DNA from: Isoetes taiwanensis
Lineage: Eukaryota; Streptophyta; Lycopodiopsida; Isoetales; Isoetaceae
Assembly (NCBI GenBank): GCA_021234155.1
Contig: JAJEKV010000039.1
Span: 8,509,077 to 8,573,076, forward strand
DNA: 64,000 nt
Direction of reading: 5' to 3'
Made by a program: the position numbers and the translations under genes. Each line of letters begins with the position of its first letter. The stretch's first letter is position 1. Below, in pieces: positions 48,717 to 59,948 of the stretch. The notes beneath the pieces were generated by a model. It worked only from the letters and a program-made list of their open reading frames with translations. It made no database searches and had not been told where the DNA came from.

Positions 48717-50404
48717 GCGCTGCTTCATGCTTTCCCATTTTATTTTGATTGCTTTGCGTTGATGCTCATGATTAATTTCACTGGCGAGGACTTAGAGACT
48801 CTATTATAACATTAAGCTCACAGAATCAAGACATTCTATACTACAATTTTGTTCTAATCCTCAAGGGCATGAAGAGCATTTCTACATGCTTGAAGCATTT
48901 TGATGTATTTTAAGTTGCACATCCGAAGTTTCTGAACTTAGTAATATTAGATGGATTTAGGGTTCTTTATTTGAATTCTGACTTGCATTTCAAGGATGTT
49001 TTCCATTTTATTACTTAGACAGCTATATGATAAATTACATGTCTTTTAGAGGTGCTTTGTGTTAAAGCAGTAAGCATGAATTGCAAGTTGAACCTCCTTT
49101 GTCTGACCCTTTTAGACGTGCAGGTCTATGATTGATTTTTTTTTGTTTTTTTACCCTAGACAGCCATATGATTACAGGTTTTTTAGAGGTGCTTTTTATT
49201 TGTGTTAAAACATTAAGCATGAAAGTAAAAATAAACCTCCTTCCTTTGACCCCTTTGAATGTGCAGGTTTGCGATTGAAAAGAGCATGCTATCTGCTTAA
49301 AGATGACTTTATAGATCAACAAGGTTGTTCAATTGAAAGGTTCTATCGGGTATGAGCACCACTTTTTAAATGAGCACCACTTTATCGGGTATGAGCGCCA
49401 CTTTTTAAACATAAATCAAATTGCCACTCTTTATGCATATGAAGGATACATTGCCATGTGGATCATAAAAAACATTATGGTTATTTCCATAAACATGACC
49501 TCCAAAACTAGGGGGTTTTGACAATTTTTGCCACATATAAGCGGATTTTGAAATTTCTCCCAATCAAGGAGTAGCAACAATAAGTTCTAAAATCATAAAG
49601 TCTTAAAAATATATTTCAACTAACATAAACAATACAAGAAACTTATCGCGGCGGCCTTGGCCGCCGCGAACGTTTCTCTTCCCCAACTTGTCTATACATA
49701 CTAGAACATGCAGAATTTGAACCTGAATTTTGTTGCCTTGTGTTCAGTGCCCGCACGTCAAGGCTGGTGCTTCCTCACAATTGAATTTTGGATTTAGTCA
49801 TTGAAACTCGTTTAGATCTTTAAAATTTCAGTGCTCTCCAGGTCTTTGATTAAGGCTTCCCGTGAAAACTTCTAGTTGTTAAAGACAGCTACCTATTGGG
49901 AACTCAGCATATTTTGATCATGACAATCACAGACAAAGTATTTCGATAAATCAAATACATAGATTGTATTAGCACCCATACATATGCGAACTCTTTAAAA
50001 TATTGAATGGTGGTACCCAAATGATGGTTAGTTTTCTCAAATTTTGGAGGCCTTTGTACATGCATATATTCATATGTAGGAGAATTTCTATGTAGGAGAA
50101 CTGAAGTGCTGATTTGTAGAGGGCAACCCATAGTGCGACATCACCTTATTAGAATTCGCTCTAAAGTGCTCACATATTTTGCTTTAAGAACTTATGAGCT
50201 AGCTCATGCACTAACTCATGGTTTGACTCATGTATTGATACATGGGTAGAGTTAGATGCTTCTAGAATAATATGCGCTAGGCCTATATTAGCTAAATATA
50301 TATATTAGCTTAATGCACTGATTTTCCCTCTTAAGAGACAAATAATTCATGTCTGTTTAGATGAATTAAGGGTTTATAGCCTTGCGTTGGACAAATCAAA
50401 TGCA
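48717..50404. repeat. Intergenic with an about 145-bp tandem duplication
   Basis: A block containing TAGACAGC.ATATGAT, TTTTAGAGGTGCTTT, AAGCATGAA and GTGCAGGT.T..GATTG occurs at about 49016-49135 and again at 49156-49278. A TATGAGC(A/G)CCACTTT unit repeats at 49350-49410. The rest is AT-rich with no gene. Confidence 0.75.
49646..49669. other. GC-only perfect hairpin in AT-rich DNA
   Basis: Eleven-base arms TCGCGGCGGCC / GGCCGCCGCGA around a TT loop, without mismatch. Confidence 0.9.
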
Positions 50405-51490
50405 ATGCCCGCCGGGGACGAAGCTATGGAGTCCTCTCCGTTTCACGCAGTAGTTCTTCCCTTCCCTGCTCACGACCATATCAAACCTATATTGCATCTA
50501 ACTTAGCGCACAGACTTGTCGCTTCTGGTTTGAAAATCACGTTTGTAACTGATGAAAGCCATCATAATCTTCTTGATATGGAAACAGCCCTTTCTGGTCT
50601 CCATTTTGAATCTCTTCCAAGCCGGCTCCCCCTCATCCCTGAGATGATTCCTTCCATAATTCCGAAAGGATCGCCAGATGCTTTCGATCAGATGGAGCCG
50701 GATCTGGAGAATCTTCTACCCAAGCTTTTGAATAAAAAATCCCCTGTTTCTTGCATTATTTTTTACGCCTTCCTTTCTGTCTAGCCTTTAAGATGTGCAG
50801 ATAAATTTGGGCTTTCAACCGTAGCTGTTCTGACATCTAATGCTACTAATGCTTGCTTCGATTGGCAGCTGCCGGAGCTTATCAAACAGGGGCGTGTACC
50901 GTGAACCTGGGCCGTGGATCGTGGGCTGTGGGCCGTGGACGTGGAATGATGATGGCAGCCAGCATATGAACCCGGAAAAATTCCAGAAGGTCACGGCGTA
51001 AGACTCGTTGTCAAACTGTGAGCAACCTAGGCTGGGTTCACATGGACAGTTTGCTGTTGGGCTGCAAAAGAACTCTAAAAACTTGCTCTGCCCTAACAAT
51101 TTGTGCGACAACAAAGGCGGCCAGGCATTTCGGATCTTCTGATAGTAATTAATCCTGGCAAATTTAGAAGAGGAGCAAGTTTTGCAGCTTGCATACGGCA
51201 TAGAATTAAGCAAACAACCATTTTTATGGATCTGCAGAACCAATCTGATCGCCGGATCGTGTAAAAATCTGCTAGATGAATTTATGAGGAAGATCAAAGA
51301 CAGGGGTCTTGTAATTAATTGGGCACCGTAGATTGAGGTCCTGCAGCACCCTTGCGTGGGAGGATTTCTAACGCATTGCGGATTGCAGTCGTTCCCATGC
51401 TGGGTTGGCCCTGCTTGGCCGAGCAGCCCATCAATTGCAGATTTGTTGCTGATGTTTGGAAAATTGGACTGAGGCACAGGTTGCTCAACA
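50405..51490 (+). pseudogene. UDP-glycosyltransferase (GT1) pseudogene
   Basis: These enzymes attach sugars to small plant metabolites. Start ATG at 50405; the N-terminus reads HAVVLPFPAHDHIKPILHL with the family's catalytic His position (PAHDHIKP). A frame slip at about 50500 leads to TAG at 50504. The correct frame resumes as LAHRLVASGLKITFVTDE and runs to a stop at 50782; then ADKFGLSTVAVLTSNAT to a TGA near 50901. After a degraded middle, the sugar-donor PSPG box is visible: GLVINWAP, stop, IEVLQHPCVGGFLTHCG (about 51308-51387). A shift follows, then MLGWPCLAEQPINCRFVAD. The box's conserved Gln after WAP is a TAG (51329-51331). Confidence 0.88.
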
Positions 51491-51823
51491 AATTAGAAGG
51501 TTAATGGTTGAGGAAGAAAGCAAAGAAATTAATTAGAGGACGAATTCAATAGCTTAAGGTTGCTAAGGTCCGCACCGGCAGAGCACAAAACAACACTCGG
51601 ATGAGAAGTTTAAGACCAAATCCAGCATGACGTCACTGCATTTATTAGGTTCTATTATTGTTTGTAGACACGTGTCACCACCAAATAGCTTCAAACAAAA
51701 TAGCAGCAAACAAATACCTTCAAACAGAAAATGAAACTGAATTATATATGAGTTGATAGGGCATTAATAAGTTTTAATATTGCAAAGGCTTTAAGATGCA
51801 TTGTCTTTTAAATTGCAGTTTAT
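51491..51823. other. Flank between UGT remnant and Helitron-type end
   Basis: No gene; possibly inside a non-autonomous Helitron. Confidence 0.4.
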
Positions 51824-51853
51824 GCGCGGCAACGCCGGGCACACGTTTACTAG
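51824..51853 (+). mobile_element. Helitron-type 3' terminus
   Basis: A GC-rich hairpin GCGCGGC-AAC-GCCGGGC (one mismatch) lies 9 bases before CTAG, followed by T. Plant Helitrons end in CTRR preceded by such a hairpin and insert between A and T. The matching 5' TC end was not located, so the length is unknown; the UGT remnant may be captured cargo. Confidence 0.6.
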
Positions 51854-52190
51854 TATATGTTCCAATTGCAATAGCTAAGTCTTAAGTGTACTAATGCCAA
51901 CGTGACCTTCTAAAAACGATATTTATTATATTAAACTATGCACCATTAGATCTCTACTTTTACAAATCTAAGGCCAGGGAAATTAGAAAATCGGCCAAAA
52001 TGGGCACGGAGATGGAGATGGAAAGGATCAGGGAGTAACTTATTCTTGCATTCTTGCATCGACAATTTTTTTGGCTATGCTCTGGCAATCGTCGTCAATC
52101 GATCCAACGTCTGTTCAGGTTCCTATACCATGTTCCATTTTTTGGGCTTTCATTCCAACAGAGATTGTTTCGGGTGCTTGCTGTGCCGCG
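51854..52190. repeat. Intergenic with a block duplicated at about 53500
   Basis: TACAAATC.A.GGC, GAAAATTAGAAAAT.GGC and GCACGGAGATGGAGA occur in order at about 51963-52020 and again at 53504-53556. Confidence 0.65.
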
Positions 52191-52191
52191 A

Positions 52192-52253
52192 TGGTGTACC
52201 ACTTTTGGAACCCTCAAAAGTACCTACACTGGGTACTTTTAAAACTGGTACTT
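52192..52253. repeat. Partial left end of the MITE-like family
   Basis: Identical to the first about 61 bases after the flank of the full copy (52281-52341), placed 89 bp upstream in the same direction. A tandem duplication of the left terminus. Confidence 0.85.
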
Positions 52254-52271
52254 TTAAAACATCTCTTAACC

Positions 52272-52587
52272 AGCATGCTATGGTGTACCACTTTTGGAAC
52301 CCTCAAAAGTACCTACACTGGGTACTTTTAAAACTGGTACTTTCTGTTTTTTCTTTCCATTAAAATCAATCGAAATTTTTTGAATTGAAGGTCAATAACA
52401 TGTCAATCTATAGTATTAGAGGATAACAATACTATTAGAGACTAATATAAATGGATTAACTCATAAACTTATTATTTATTGCAGCATTTATGCAAGTTCC
52501 CAGTACCCAGTGCTGGGTACTTTTCTGGGTCGTTTCGAACTCCCTAAAAAGTACTTTAGATGGTACACCCTAGCATGCTTTCACCCT
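52272..52587. mobile_element. MITE-like inverted-repeat element, copy 2 (uninterrupted)
   Basis: Starts AGCATGCTATGGTGTACCA and ends TGGTACACCCTAGCATGC followed by TTTCACCCT. It matches copy 1 (2711-3021 plus 5294-5311) at nearly every position. Non-coding, about 316 bp. It contains a CCCAGTGCTGGG palindrome and repeated GTACTTTT words near both ends. High similarity of the copies points to recent movement or a gene-conversion event. Confidence 0.85.
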
Positions 52588-52940
52588 AAAGGTTCTGCAC
52601 CCTGCCATCTAGACTGTTTATATCTATCTAAAGTGAGAGCCATTAGACACGTCAATACTATTAGGTTTATATTATCATTTCTCCTGAATTTGGTTGTTTG
52701 TTTTGTGTATTCCTGGCATAGTGGGGTTTCTTCCAACAATCAGCAGGACACTATCAAGTTTATTCCACATTTGGATTTGCAAGTGAAGTTTATCATGTGG
52801 ATTTAGTTAGTTTAGACGGTTACATTTTGCTCACACCCTTTTATACCATTCTCTTTCACCCCCACCCACCCACTCACCCACCACCCACCCACCCACTCAC
52901 CCATATGTCCACCTCCTATATAATGCGGGTTTGTTAGTGG
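52588..52940. repeat. Intergenic with ACCC microsatellite
   Basis: CACCCACCCACTCACCCA-type run at 52859-52904. Otherwise no feature. Confidence 0.7.
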
Positions 52941-53160
52941 AGCATAGTAGCTCAAGCAGCACTAGCATGTGGCTAATGTGTGGCTCGCATGCTGTGGTGC
53001 ATGTTATATTTTGGTGAAGCTTTGTGGTTCGAGCAGCATTAGCATGTGGCTAATGTGTGGCTCGCATGCTGTGGTATATGTTATGTTTTGGTGAAGCTTT
53101 GTGGTTCGAGCAGCATTAACAGGTGGTTAATGTGTGGCTCGCATGTTGTGGCTCCTATTT
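52941..53160. repeat. Tandem repeat, 77-bp unit, about three copies
   Basis: TAGCATGTGGCTAATGTG recurs at 52963, 53040 and, diverged, 53117. Units also share TGTGGCTCGCATG and TTTTGGTGAAGCTTTGTGG. Confidence 0.92.
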
Positions 53161-53269
53161 GGAGGGAACATAGTGGCAGCATCAGTAGTTGTGACTCATT
53201 TTATTTTGTTTAGTGGAGATAGTTGTGACTTATACTTGTCAAAACCAACTAGTTTGCCTAGATGTTTGC

Positions 53270-53400
53270 ATATGGTGGCCCTCGTGCCAGTGGAGGTTTG
53301 TGAGTTTTGTGACCCTCGTGCCAGTGGTTGGTTGTGAGATTGAAGGCCCTCGTGCCTAGTATTACTGGTTGTGAGAGGCCCTCGTGCCTAGTTTGATGGT
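53270..53400. repeat. GCCCTCGTGCC minisatellite
   Basis: Four units with (GG/GA)CCCTCGTGCC(A/T)AGT and GGTTGTGAG, spaced about 30-40 bp. Confidence 0.85.
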
Positions 53401-53789
53401 TGTCAGACTACAGCCTTCCTTGCAATTCTAGGCTATCCACGTAGCACCTCCACCTCACCAACATCTGAGGTGGCATGTCCTGCACCTTTAGTTCCTCTCT
53501 TTTACAAATCAATGGCTAAGAAAATTAGAAAATTGGCTAAAGCACGGAGATGGAGAAGGTCGCGAAATAACTTCCTGTTTCCATCGAGCCTCTGTTTTTT
53601 ATTTTTCATGCTTTCGCTCGTGCAACGACTGATTACTACCATTGCTTCGGCTGATTACTGCCATTGCTTTTAGGCCAGACTTTCACATTTTCGTATTTCG
53701 CGTTTGAGGTGGCTTACTTCCGGCATGCTATGGTTGCACTTCTGCCATTGTCATACAAAGCTTCTGAAGCTCATGCTCAACATTGTCCC

Positions 53790-54165
53790 TCCCCAACACT
53801 GTTAGTATTATCGCCACATTTTCATAATAATAAGGATGCATAGGTGGTAGAACTCAATTCATTTTTCGTTCCAAAGACTTTAACAAACTCTGATAGGATA
53901 TTTCGTTCGCCTGGTTATTTTTCCAAGTCTGTTGGGCTTTTAGCGCTTCCTTTGGATGCAGATTAGTATTATTATCAAGTAATGCTGAATCCCTTTGCTA
54001 GAAACGGGTGCATCATCACTTGTCTTCCCATCTTCCATTTCATTGCCTTGTGGCAACTTGTGGAAAGACATTGCAGTTCAACCTGATCTGTAAAATCATT
54101 ATGAACAAAATATGTTGTATCCTGTTGTAAAACAAGAGCAATAAGAGCATTTTGCAACAACTCAC
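53790..54165 (-). pseudogene. Unrecognised duplicated sequence, copy 1
   Basis: An open frame (54160-53975) with QNALIALVLQQ and LQCLSTSCHKAMKWK resembles one at 56121-55867. The downstream flank (ATTATCGCCACATTTTC, AAGGATGCATA, TTTTTCGTTCC) is also shared. Function unknown. It is part of a larger duplicated unit of about 300-370 bp. Confidence 0.5.
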
Positions 54166-54769
54166 GAGTTTTTCTACTGCCTACACTATTTATCTATTGA
54201 TTGTTATTATATATGATAATAATTTATGGTCCTGCTTCCAGCTCATTCAAATAACAGATCTTATGGCGATGCTCTGTTGGATGCCCAAAATTGTTTCCTT
54301 ATCCATGTTTTTTTCTTTCTATGCAGGTGATTGTCCCTTCTTTGGAGTAGGGTACATCAAAAAGTAACTACTTCATTTGGTTACAGTTTTATTTGAAAGG
54401 CACATCAAAAGTACAACTCTGACAGCACCTTTGAGGCATATATAATAGGTATTGACATTTTTAAGTCAAACATTTCATGGTTGAATAGGAACTCTAACAA
54501 TTTCACTTATTGCAGCGAGCACTTGCCAGCAATGTATATATGTGCATAGGAGCACTTGCGAGCAGAATTACAAGTCTCTAACATTCATGGCAGGCTCTTA
54601 TTGAGGAGGTAAATATAGCACACCAGAAAACCATGATAAACAACATAAGAACGTTACTCTAGGGAATAAGTAAATAGGAAACATACCATCTACATTCCAG
54701 GCTGTGAACCCTAGAAAATCGAGGAAGATGTTGAATCACACGATAAATAAGTCTTTGAGTTACAGTTCT
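54166..54769. other. Intergenic, AT-rich
   Basis: No feature recognised. Confidence 0.5.
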
Positions 54770-55100
54770 GAGTGAGAATATGGAGACAGTAGCACAAAAT
54801 TTTTCTGAAAGCAGTGACAGGTTCTGGAGCCATAAAGCAAGGAAACTCATTCATGGCAGATAGACAAAAGTAATTCACAATTAGATCTCTTGGTTACAAA
54901 CACACTTATTGACATGTATGGAAAGTGTAGAAGGCTAGAAGATGTAGAAACTATCTTTGACAAGTTGAAAGGTGAAAATGTAGTCATATGCAGTGTATTG
55001 CCTGCTAGATATGCATAAAATGGAGATGGCTTAATTGCATTAAACTGCTTTGGGAGTAAGAACAAAGTAAGCTTAACAAGCTCTGCATCCTATCACCTAG
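54770..55100 (+). pseudogene. PPR protein fragment
   Basis: KARKLIHGR, then LLVTNTLIDMYGKCRRLEDV, ETIFDKLKGENVVICSVL, a stop, and NGDGLIALNCF. This is one and a half plant PPR motifs of the PLS kind. It is too short and interrupted to be a gene. Confidence 0.75.
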
Positions 55101-55789
55101 AAACCCAGATTTTTATGTTGGATCTAACCAGTTCAGCCATTAATGGAATGATATCAGTGCCTCATCTACCATCTGATAAGAATTAAGTGTATGATTACAG
55201 CCAAATGGGAGTCTGGATCAACATCTTTTATGCGGAGGGGTAACTTTATTCTATGTTGAGAGCTCTTTATGAAATAAACAGTGAGATATTCTTAAACTAG
55301 AGTGTAGGATGCATGCTTAAAGGATTTGAATATTGTATATCTTAAAAGGTTATATCCATTATAGCGAGGTTTAAACGTTGCAAGTAGAATGACAACTAAC
55401 CTGATAATTATTAAGTCTCATAGAATGATTTAAGCCGTCCCAATGCATTCTACCTGTTCATAAGATCAAATTATAAAAGAAATATGGTATCTTGATGAAC
55501 CTTTCTTCAGAATTCTTACCAAAGAAGAAGCTGGCATGAAAAAAAAGTGCAGAGGTCTGAGGAGAGACATTGTACAAGTGCATCCTTCACCTTCCCTTGT
55601 TGAACATATGCTGCAATCGTGATATTTCCAGAGGACACAATTTTCTAGGGCATAGTATCAAACACTATCCTTGTAGAATCCAAAATCCCAATACTGCCTT
55701 ACATTTGCACCAATAGATACTGAGGAACATGCCGAATTTATGCTTACTTTGCAGGAGAGGCATGCAAACGTTTTTCTTCCTCAAAACTG
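55101..55789. other. Intergenic, AT-rich
   Basis: No feature recognised. Confidence 0.5.
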
Positions 55790-56125
55790 CTAATATTATT
55801 GCCACATTTCTGTAATAAGGATGCATAAGCGTCAGAACTCAATCCATTTTTCGTTCCACGCTTCCTTTAGATGCCAATTAGTAGTATTATCAAGTAATGC
55901 TGAATCCCTTTGCTAGAAATCGATGCATCATTGCTGATCTCCCATTTCATTGCCTTGTGGAAACCGGTGGAAAGACATTGCAGTCCAGCCTGATCTGTAG
56001 AATCATTACGAACACAATTTGCTGCATGCCGTTGTAAAGCACGGGCAATAAGAGCATTTTGGGCTACAAGCGAGGCTGGTGGTAGTGGCTGCGCATCCAC
56101 CATAAGTTGTCCCTCAAACAAATAT
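55790..56125 (-). pseudogene. Unrecognised duplicated sequence, copy 2
   Basis: The open frame 56121-55867 (AQNALIARALQRHAANCVRN, GLQCLSTGFHKAMKWE) is the partner of 53790-54165. Conserved Cys/His positions (C, C, H) are visible but no domain is recognised. Confidence 0.5.
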
Positions 56126-56375
56126 CCCGAACCTACAGTTGTAACAGATAGTATTACTTATTCCAGCCTGCATAGATGATGGTACATAATGGAAAACTAG
56201 CTAAGGACATTGCTGCCACAATTCCTGGAAGATGGAAAACTAGCTAAGGACATGTATATCAAGATTGTGCTGAAAAACTTCAAGCAGTATTGCATGATAC
56301 AGAGCTGCAGCCTTGTAGTTGTGGGGACAGAATGTCATGCTTCAGTACTTCAGAGCTAATAATAACAGAACAGAC

Positions 56376-56495
56376 CTTGCGGGTGGCGCCGCTGTCGGTT
56401 TCCAGCCGGAAACCCCTCAAAGGTGGCGGTAGCAGCTTGCGGGCGGCGCCGCTGCCGGTTTCCAGCCGAAAACCCCTCAAAGGTGGCGGTACCCT
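56376..56495. repeat. GC-rich tandem duplication, 60-bp unit
   Basis: CTTGCGGG(T/C)GGCGCCGCTG units at 56376 and 56436, followed by CGGTTTCCAGCCG and CCTCAAAGGTGGCGGTA. An island of high GC in AT-rich DNA. Confidence 0.92.
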
Positions 56496-59330
56496 AGCAC
56501 AATGATTGTGGCCTAAGTTGTGGGTCTTTGAAGAAATATGCTATTGAACTATCATAAATAACTAGAGATCTAAGGGCACAAGAAGTTAATGTGTGCCACC
56601 ATGAGAAAGATGCAATTAGTTTAAACAATAACAAAGAACAAAGACATGATATTGCAAGACGTGACCACCTTTTTGGGGACTCATGGTGGTATCTTTCGTT
56701 CATGTTCCTCACATGCTTATTTTGATATTATCATGATCGATTGTCGATGTGGTAGCCTATCAATATTAAGACATGTCTCAATATCTTCACTCTTCTCTAT
56801 CTATCTTATCTTATCTATCTTATAAAATCTTTGAGTTCTATTCGTCATGTTTAAGGCTCATGACATATAAGGTTTATGATAATAGTTAAGGAACTATAAG
56901 TTGAGTTATGGTTATTTAGTGCCTTTGTCTTAAGAGGTGAGACTTGCTTCTATAGATTTACCTTGATGGAGGGGATTAAGGGGTGGTGGGTGGTAAGATT
57001 CATATGCAAATATATCGTGGAGGAGTTACTTGAACTTATGGTAGGCTTGGATCAACATATAATTATAGTTGAAGGGGTTTAACATATTAAAGCTCTACCG
57101 TATATACGAATCTTGGATTTACATTAACAGACAAAACACGATAAATAATGATCACTACCTTCGAGTTTCTAGTTTGTATGTGTACGGGAGGGGCACGTAT
57201 ATTACGAGCATAAGACATGTACAAATATACTTAGGGGTATAATCCAGACGATTATGTAAGGTTGTATGGGAGGGGGGTTTTCCCTCTAGAAAAGTGTATA
57301 CATGGGGGGTTTTTGGCGACCCCTTGAACGCAGATGCCATATCCCCCCCATGTATAGGTGAATCCCCCGGGATTTGGCAGGGCATGCATGAGCGAGTTTT
57401 GTGCATTGGTGGTGGTTAAGTGCTATTGTGGCATCCATACAGGAGTTTATCACAATGTTAGGTTGACAACCAGGAAAGATTGCAGACAGTGGCATGAAGA
57501 CATCACATAGTATGAAATTTGGACATCACATATGCATCTAATTTGGGTTACCAATGGCAGTATAATAACATGGTTGTCTGTGTGAACGTATATTGCCACA
57601 TTTTGTGAAAGAATGGTGTTTTATTTTCGTGGCTAACATTGGACATTTATTGCAAAGGAAAATTTTTAGGGCAAATAGCAAGTCGATTGGTGCAAATAAT
57701 AGCTTGGAGGTACAATCCAATGGCACGAGATGATCACATATTAGTTCTGTGTATTCCTACCTTAGAGCTGTCACTAGCAAGGGCATTTGCAAGTTTAGGG
57801 TTCTGTGTATAAAGCTAGGGTTCGGCCATGGCATTCTACTGTGATAACGTTCAAACAGTGGCCGCATCTCAGGAGTAAGATGGGCATACCATAGCAATTG
57901 GCAGATGGCCGGAGTATTTTACTATGATAATGGTTAGTAGTGGCTGCAAGATTGGCATACCATGGCGAGTGGCGATATGGAAGGGTATGAAAATACTCTG
58001 GATACAGTGAAGCAGACCTGGTCACTTGCGATGGCAATAAGCAAAATACTGTGAAAAATAGCATGGTTGATAGTAGTATTGCTGGGATTATTGCAAAGAA
58101 ATGCATCAAATACAATGGTTCTCTAGCAATATGCAATGACATAGAGGCAAATAGTGGAGCAATGCTTCAGATCCACCTCAAATAACTCAAGCTTATCCAT
58201 TTGATGTGATTAATTTGTCTAGCTAGATGATTTTGTATGTGCTTTACTAATTTAGTAAGGAATAAAAAATCATGGAAACTTATATATGGTGGGCAGTTAG
58301 ATCTGTTAAATGGAAAGAGTAAATCATGAAGGAGATATGGGTAAAAGCTTATTAACTTGCTTTCATTTGATGTGATTAATATGCTTGTGCTTTTGCAAGA
58401 AATGCATCACTACTTTGTTTGATGCATCTAATTGCTATTGCTATGTGTAGACCTAGTTTGGATAAGTTTTAATGATGCACGCTAGTTGGTGTATGAAAAG
58501 GGATTAAGATAGACCAACAAAAAGTAGAAAGAGAAAGGCTATTCTATTCTATTCTCTAAAACGAGAAAATACAGGCTAAAAAAGCTTGTGAAAATTGATG
58601 TTATAGAGGGAGATAAGTAGACCTGACCATAGTAGATCTATATTTAAACCATTTGGTAAGAGTGACGGGTATTTTCCATATATAAGTTTAAGTATTTACT
58701 GATTGCAATCAGTTTGAAGGGGGATAATTTTAAAGGACCCCATGGCGCCTACTAGTAGCTCAGGCTTTTACCCATGAACTTGGCTAACTGTCCTTTGATT
58801 CTACTGCAGGTAACATGGTCCTCTACTCTCTGTTTTGTTTTCTTTTGAACAAGTAGCTGGACTTTTGCCTTTCGGATGGAAGATAGGACGTGAAGTGTCT
58901 ACATTTGTACTCTGACAATGTCATAATGGTTGTAAGATAAACTTGATATGATAAAGGTAATTTACTTGCTCATAATGTTAGTTGGGCCAGTATTATGCTG
59001 GAAACACAAGTGTATTATTGCTGTTGAGGAATTTCAGAGATGTTTTACATTATATTGAATATATAAAAATGATGACCTTGTCTATGTCTTAAGTCATATG
59101 CACCTGTGTCTTAAGGAGTGCTTATTGATGCTTGTTTTTCAAGTATAATGGTTAGGGTTGACCTGACCTAAAGGTGTTCTGTTTTTTTTTTAGCGCAACA
59201 GCCTAACCTCGAGTGGCACATTATCTCGAAGCCTAGGCTATCCACGTGTAATAAAAAAATGATGTGGACATATTCATCCTATTGGATTTTGATCTAAACT
59301 AATGAACGATGGAGAAAAATAAGCCTAAGC
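56496..59330. other. Long intergenic stretch
   Basis: Holds a 13-bp perfect inverted repeat (TATACATGGGGGG / CCCCCCATGTATA) at 57297-57309 and 57344-57356. It also has loosely repeated ATGGCATACCATGGC-like words at 57830-58060 and a TTTGATGTGATTAAT block at 58200 and 58366. No gene supported. Confidence 0.5.
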
Positions 59331-59339
59331 CTGCACCGC

Positions 59340-59724
59340 TTGAAGAAAGACGTCAGCTTGGAGGTGGTCACGGAGAATGACTTCTCAAGTGGAGCCATGG
59401 CTGTGGCGGAAATTCTGTCTTTGGTCTAGTATCATGACTACACCATGTCTTTTTTGCTATCCATCGCTATTCTTTTCTTCTCTAGTTTGGGATGGCTATA
59501 GCCTAAGTTTCAACTTTTTCCAGCACTTTTGGTCCGTGGCAAAAATGGTATTTTTTTTACTAGCATTGCCTAAGAGATCGATCCTATTTCCCATGTAACA
59601 GGCTTTTCTGCTTGTTGAGTTCATGGTCACCAACGATGCTCTTCCCGTCAAGGAAACATCTTTCCTTGTTTTGCCTTTAATGATAGAAAAGGAGCTCAAA
59701 GAACCCAAAATGGTTGCGGTGAAG
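59340..59724 (+). CDS. Possible exons of an unrecognised gene
   Basis: 59340-59430 reads DVSLEVVTENDFSSGAMAVA in one frame. A cleaner exon, 59602-59724, lies between an AG acceptor and GT donor and reads AFLLVEFMVTNDALPVKETS then FLVLPLMIEKELKEPK. The two are not shown to join. No family recognised; could be a gene fragment. Confidence 0.3.
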
Positions 59725-59948
59725 GTAGGCCACCTCTTCATTTCTTATCCTTATCATTCCAACTTTCTTTTATTGCATTAGATTTAGATTGTTACATTTG
59801 GTCAAAGCTTTAAATCAATGCAATTTTACTAAAAAGTCAATTCTTAATATAGAATATGGGCTTGAACATGCCTTCTACATTTAATTTCATTGAAACTCAT
59901 GTAAATATATAGGAATGACAATCATAAACTATGTCAAATGGAATTTCC

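Noticed and set aside
57297-57356. microRNA precursor
   Set aside because: The stem is only 13 bp of low-complexity G/C run, too short for a plant pre-miRNA.
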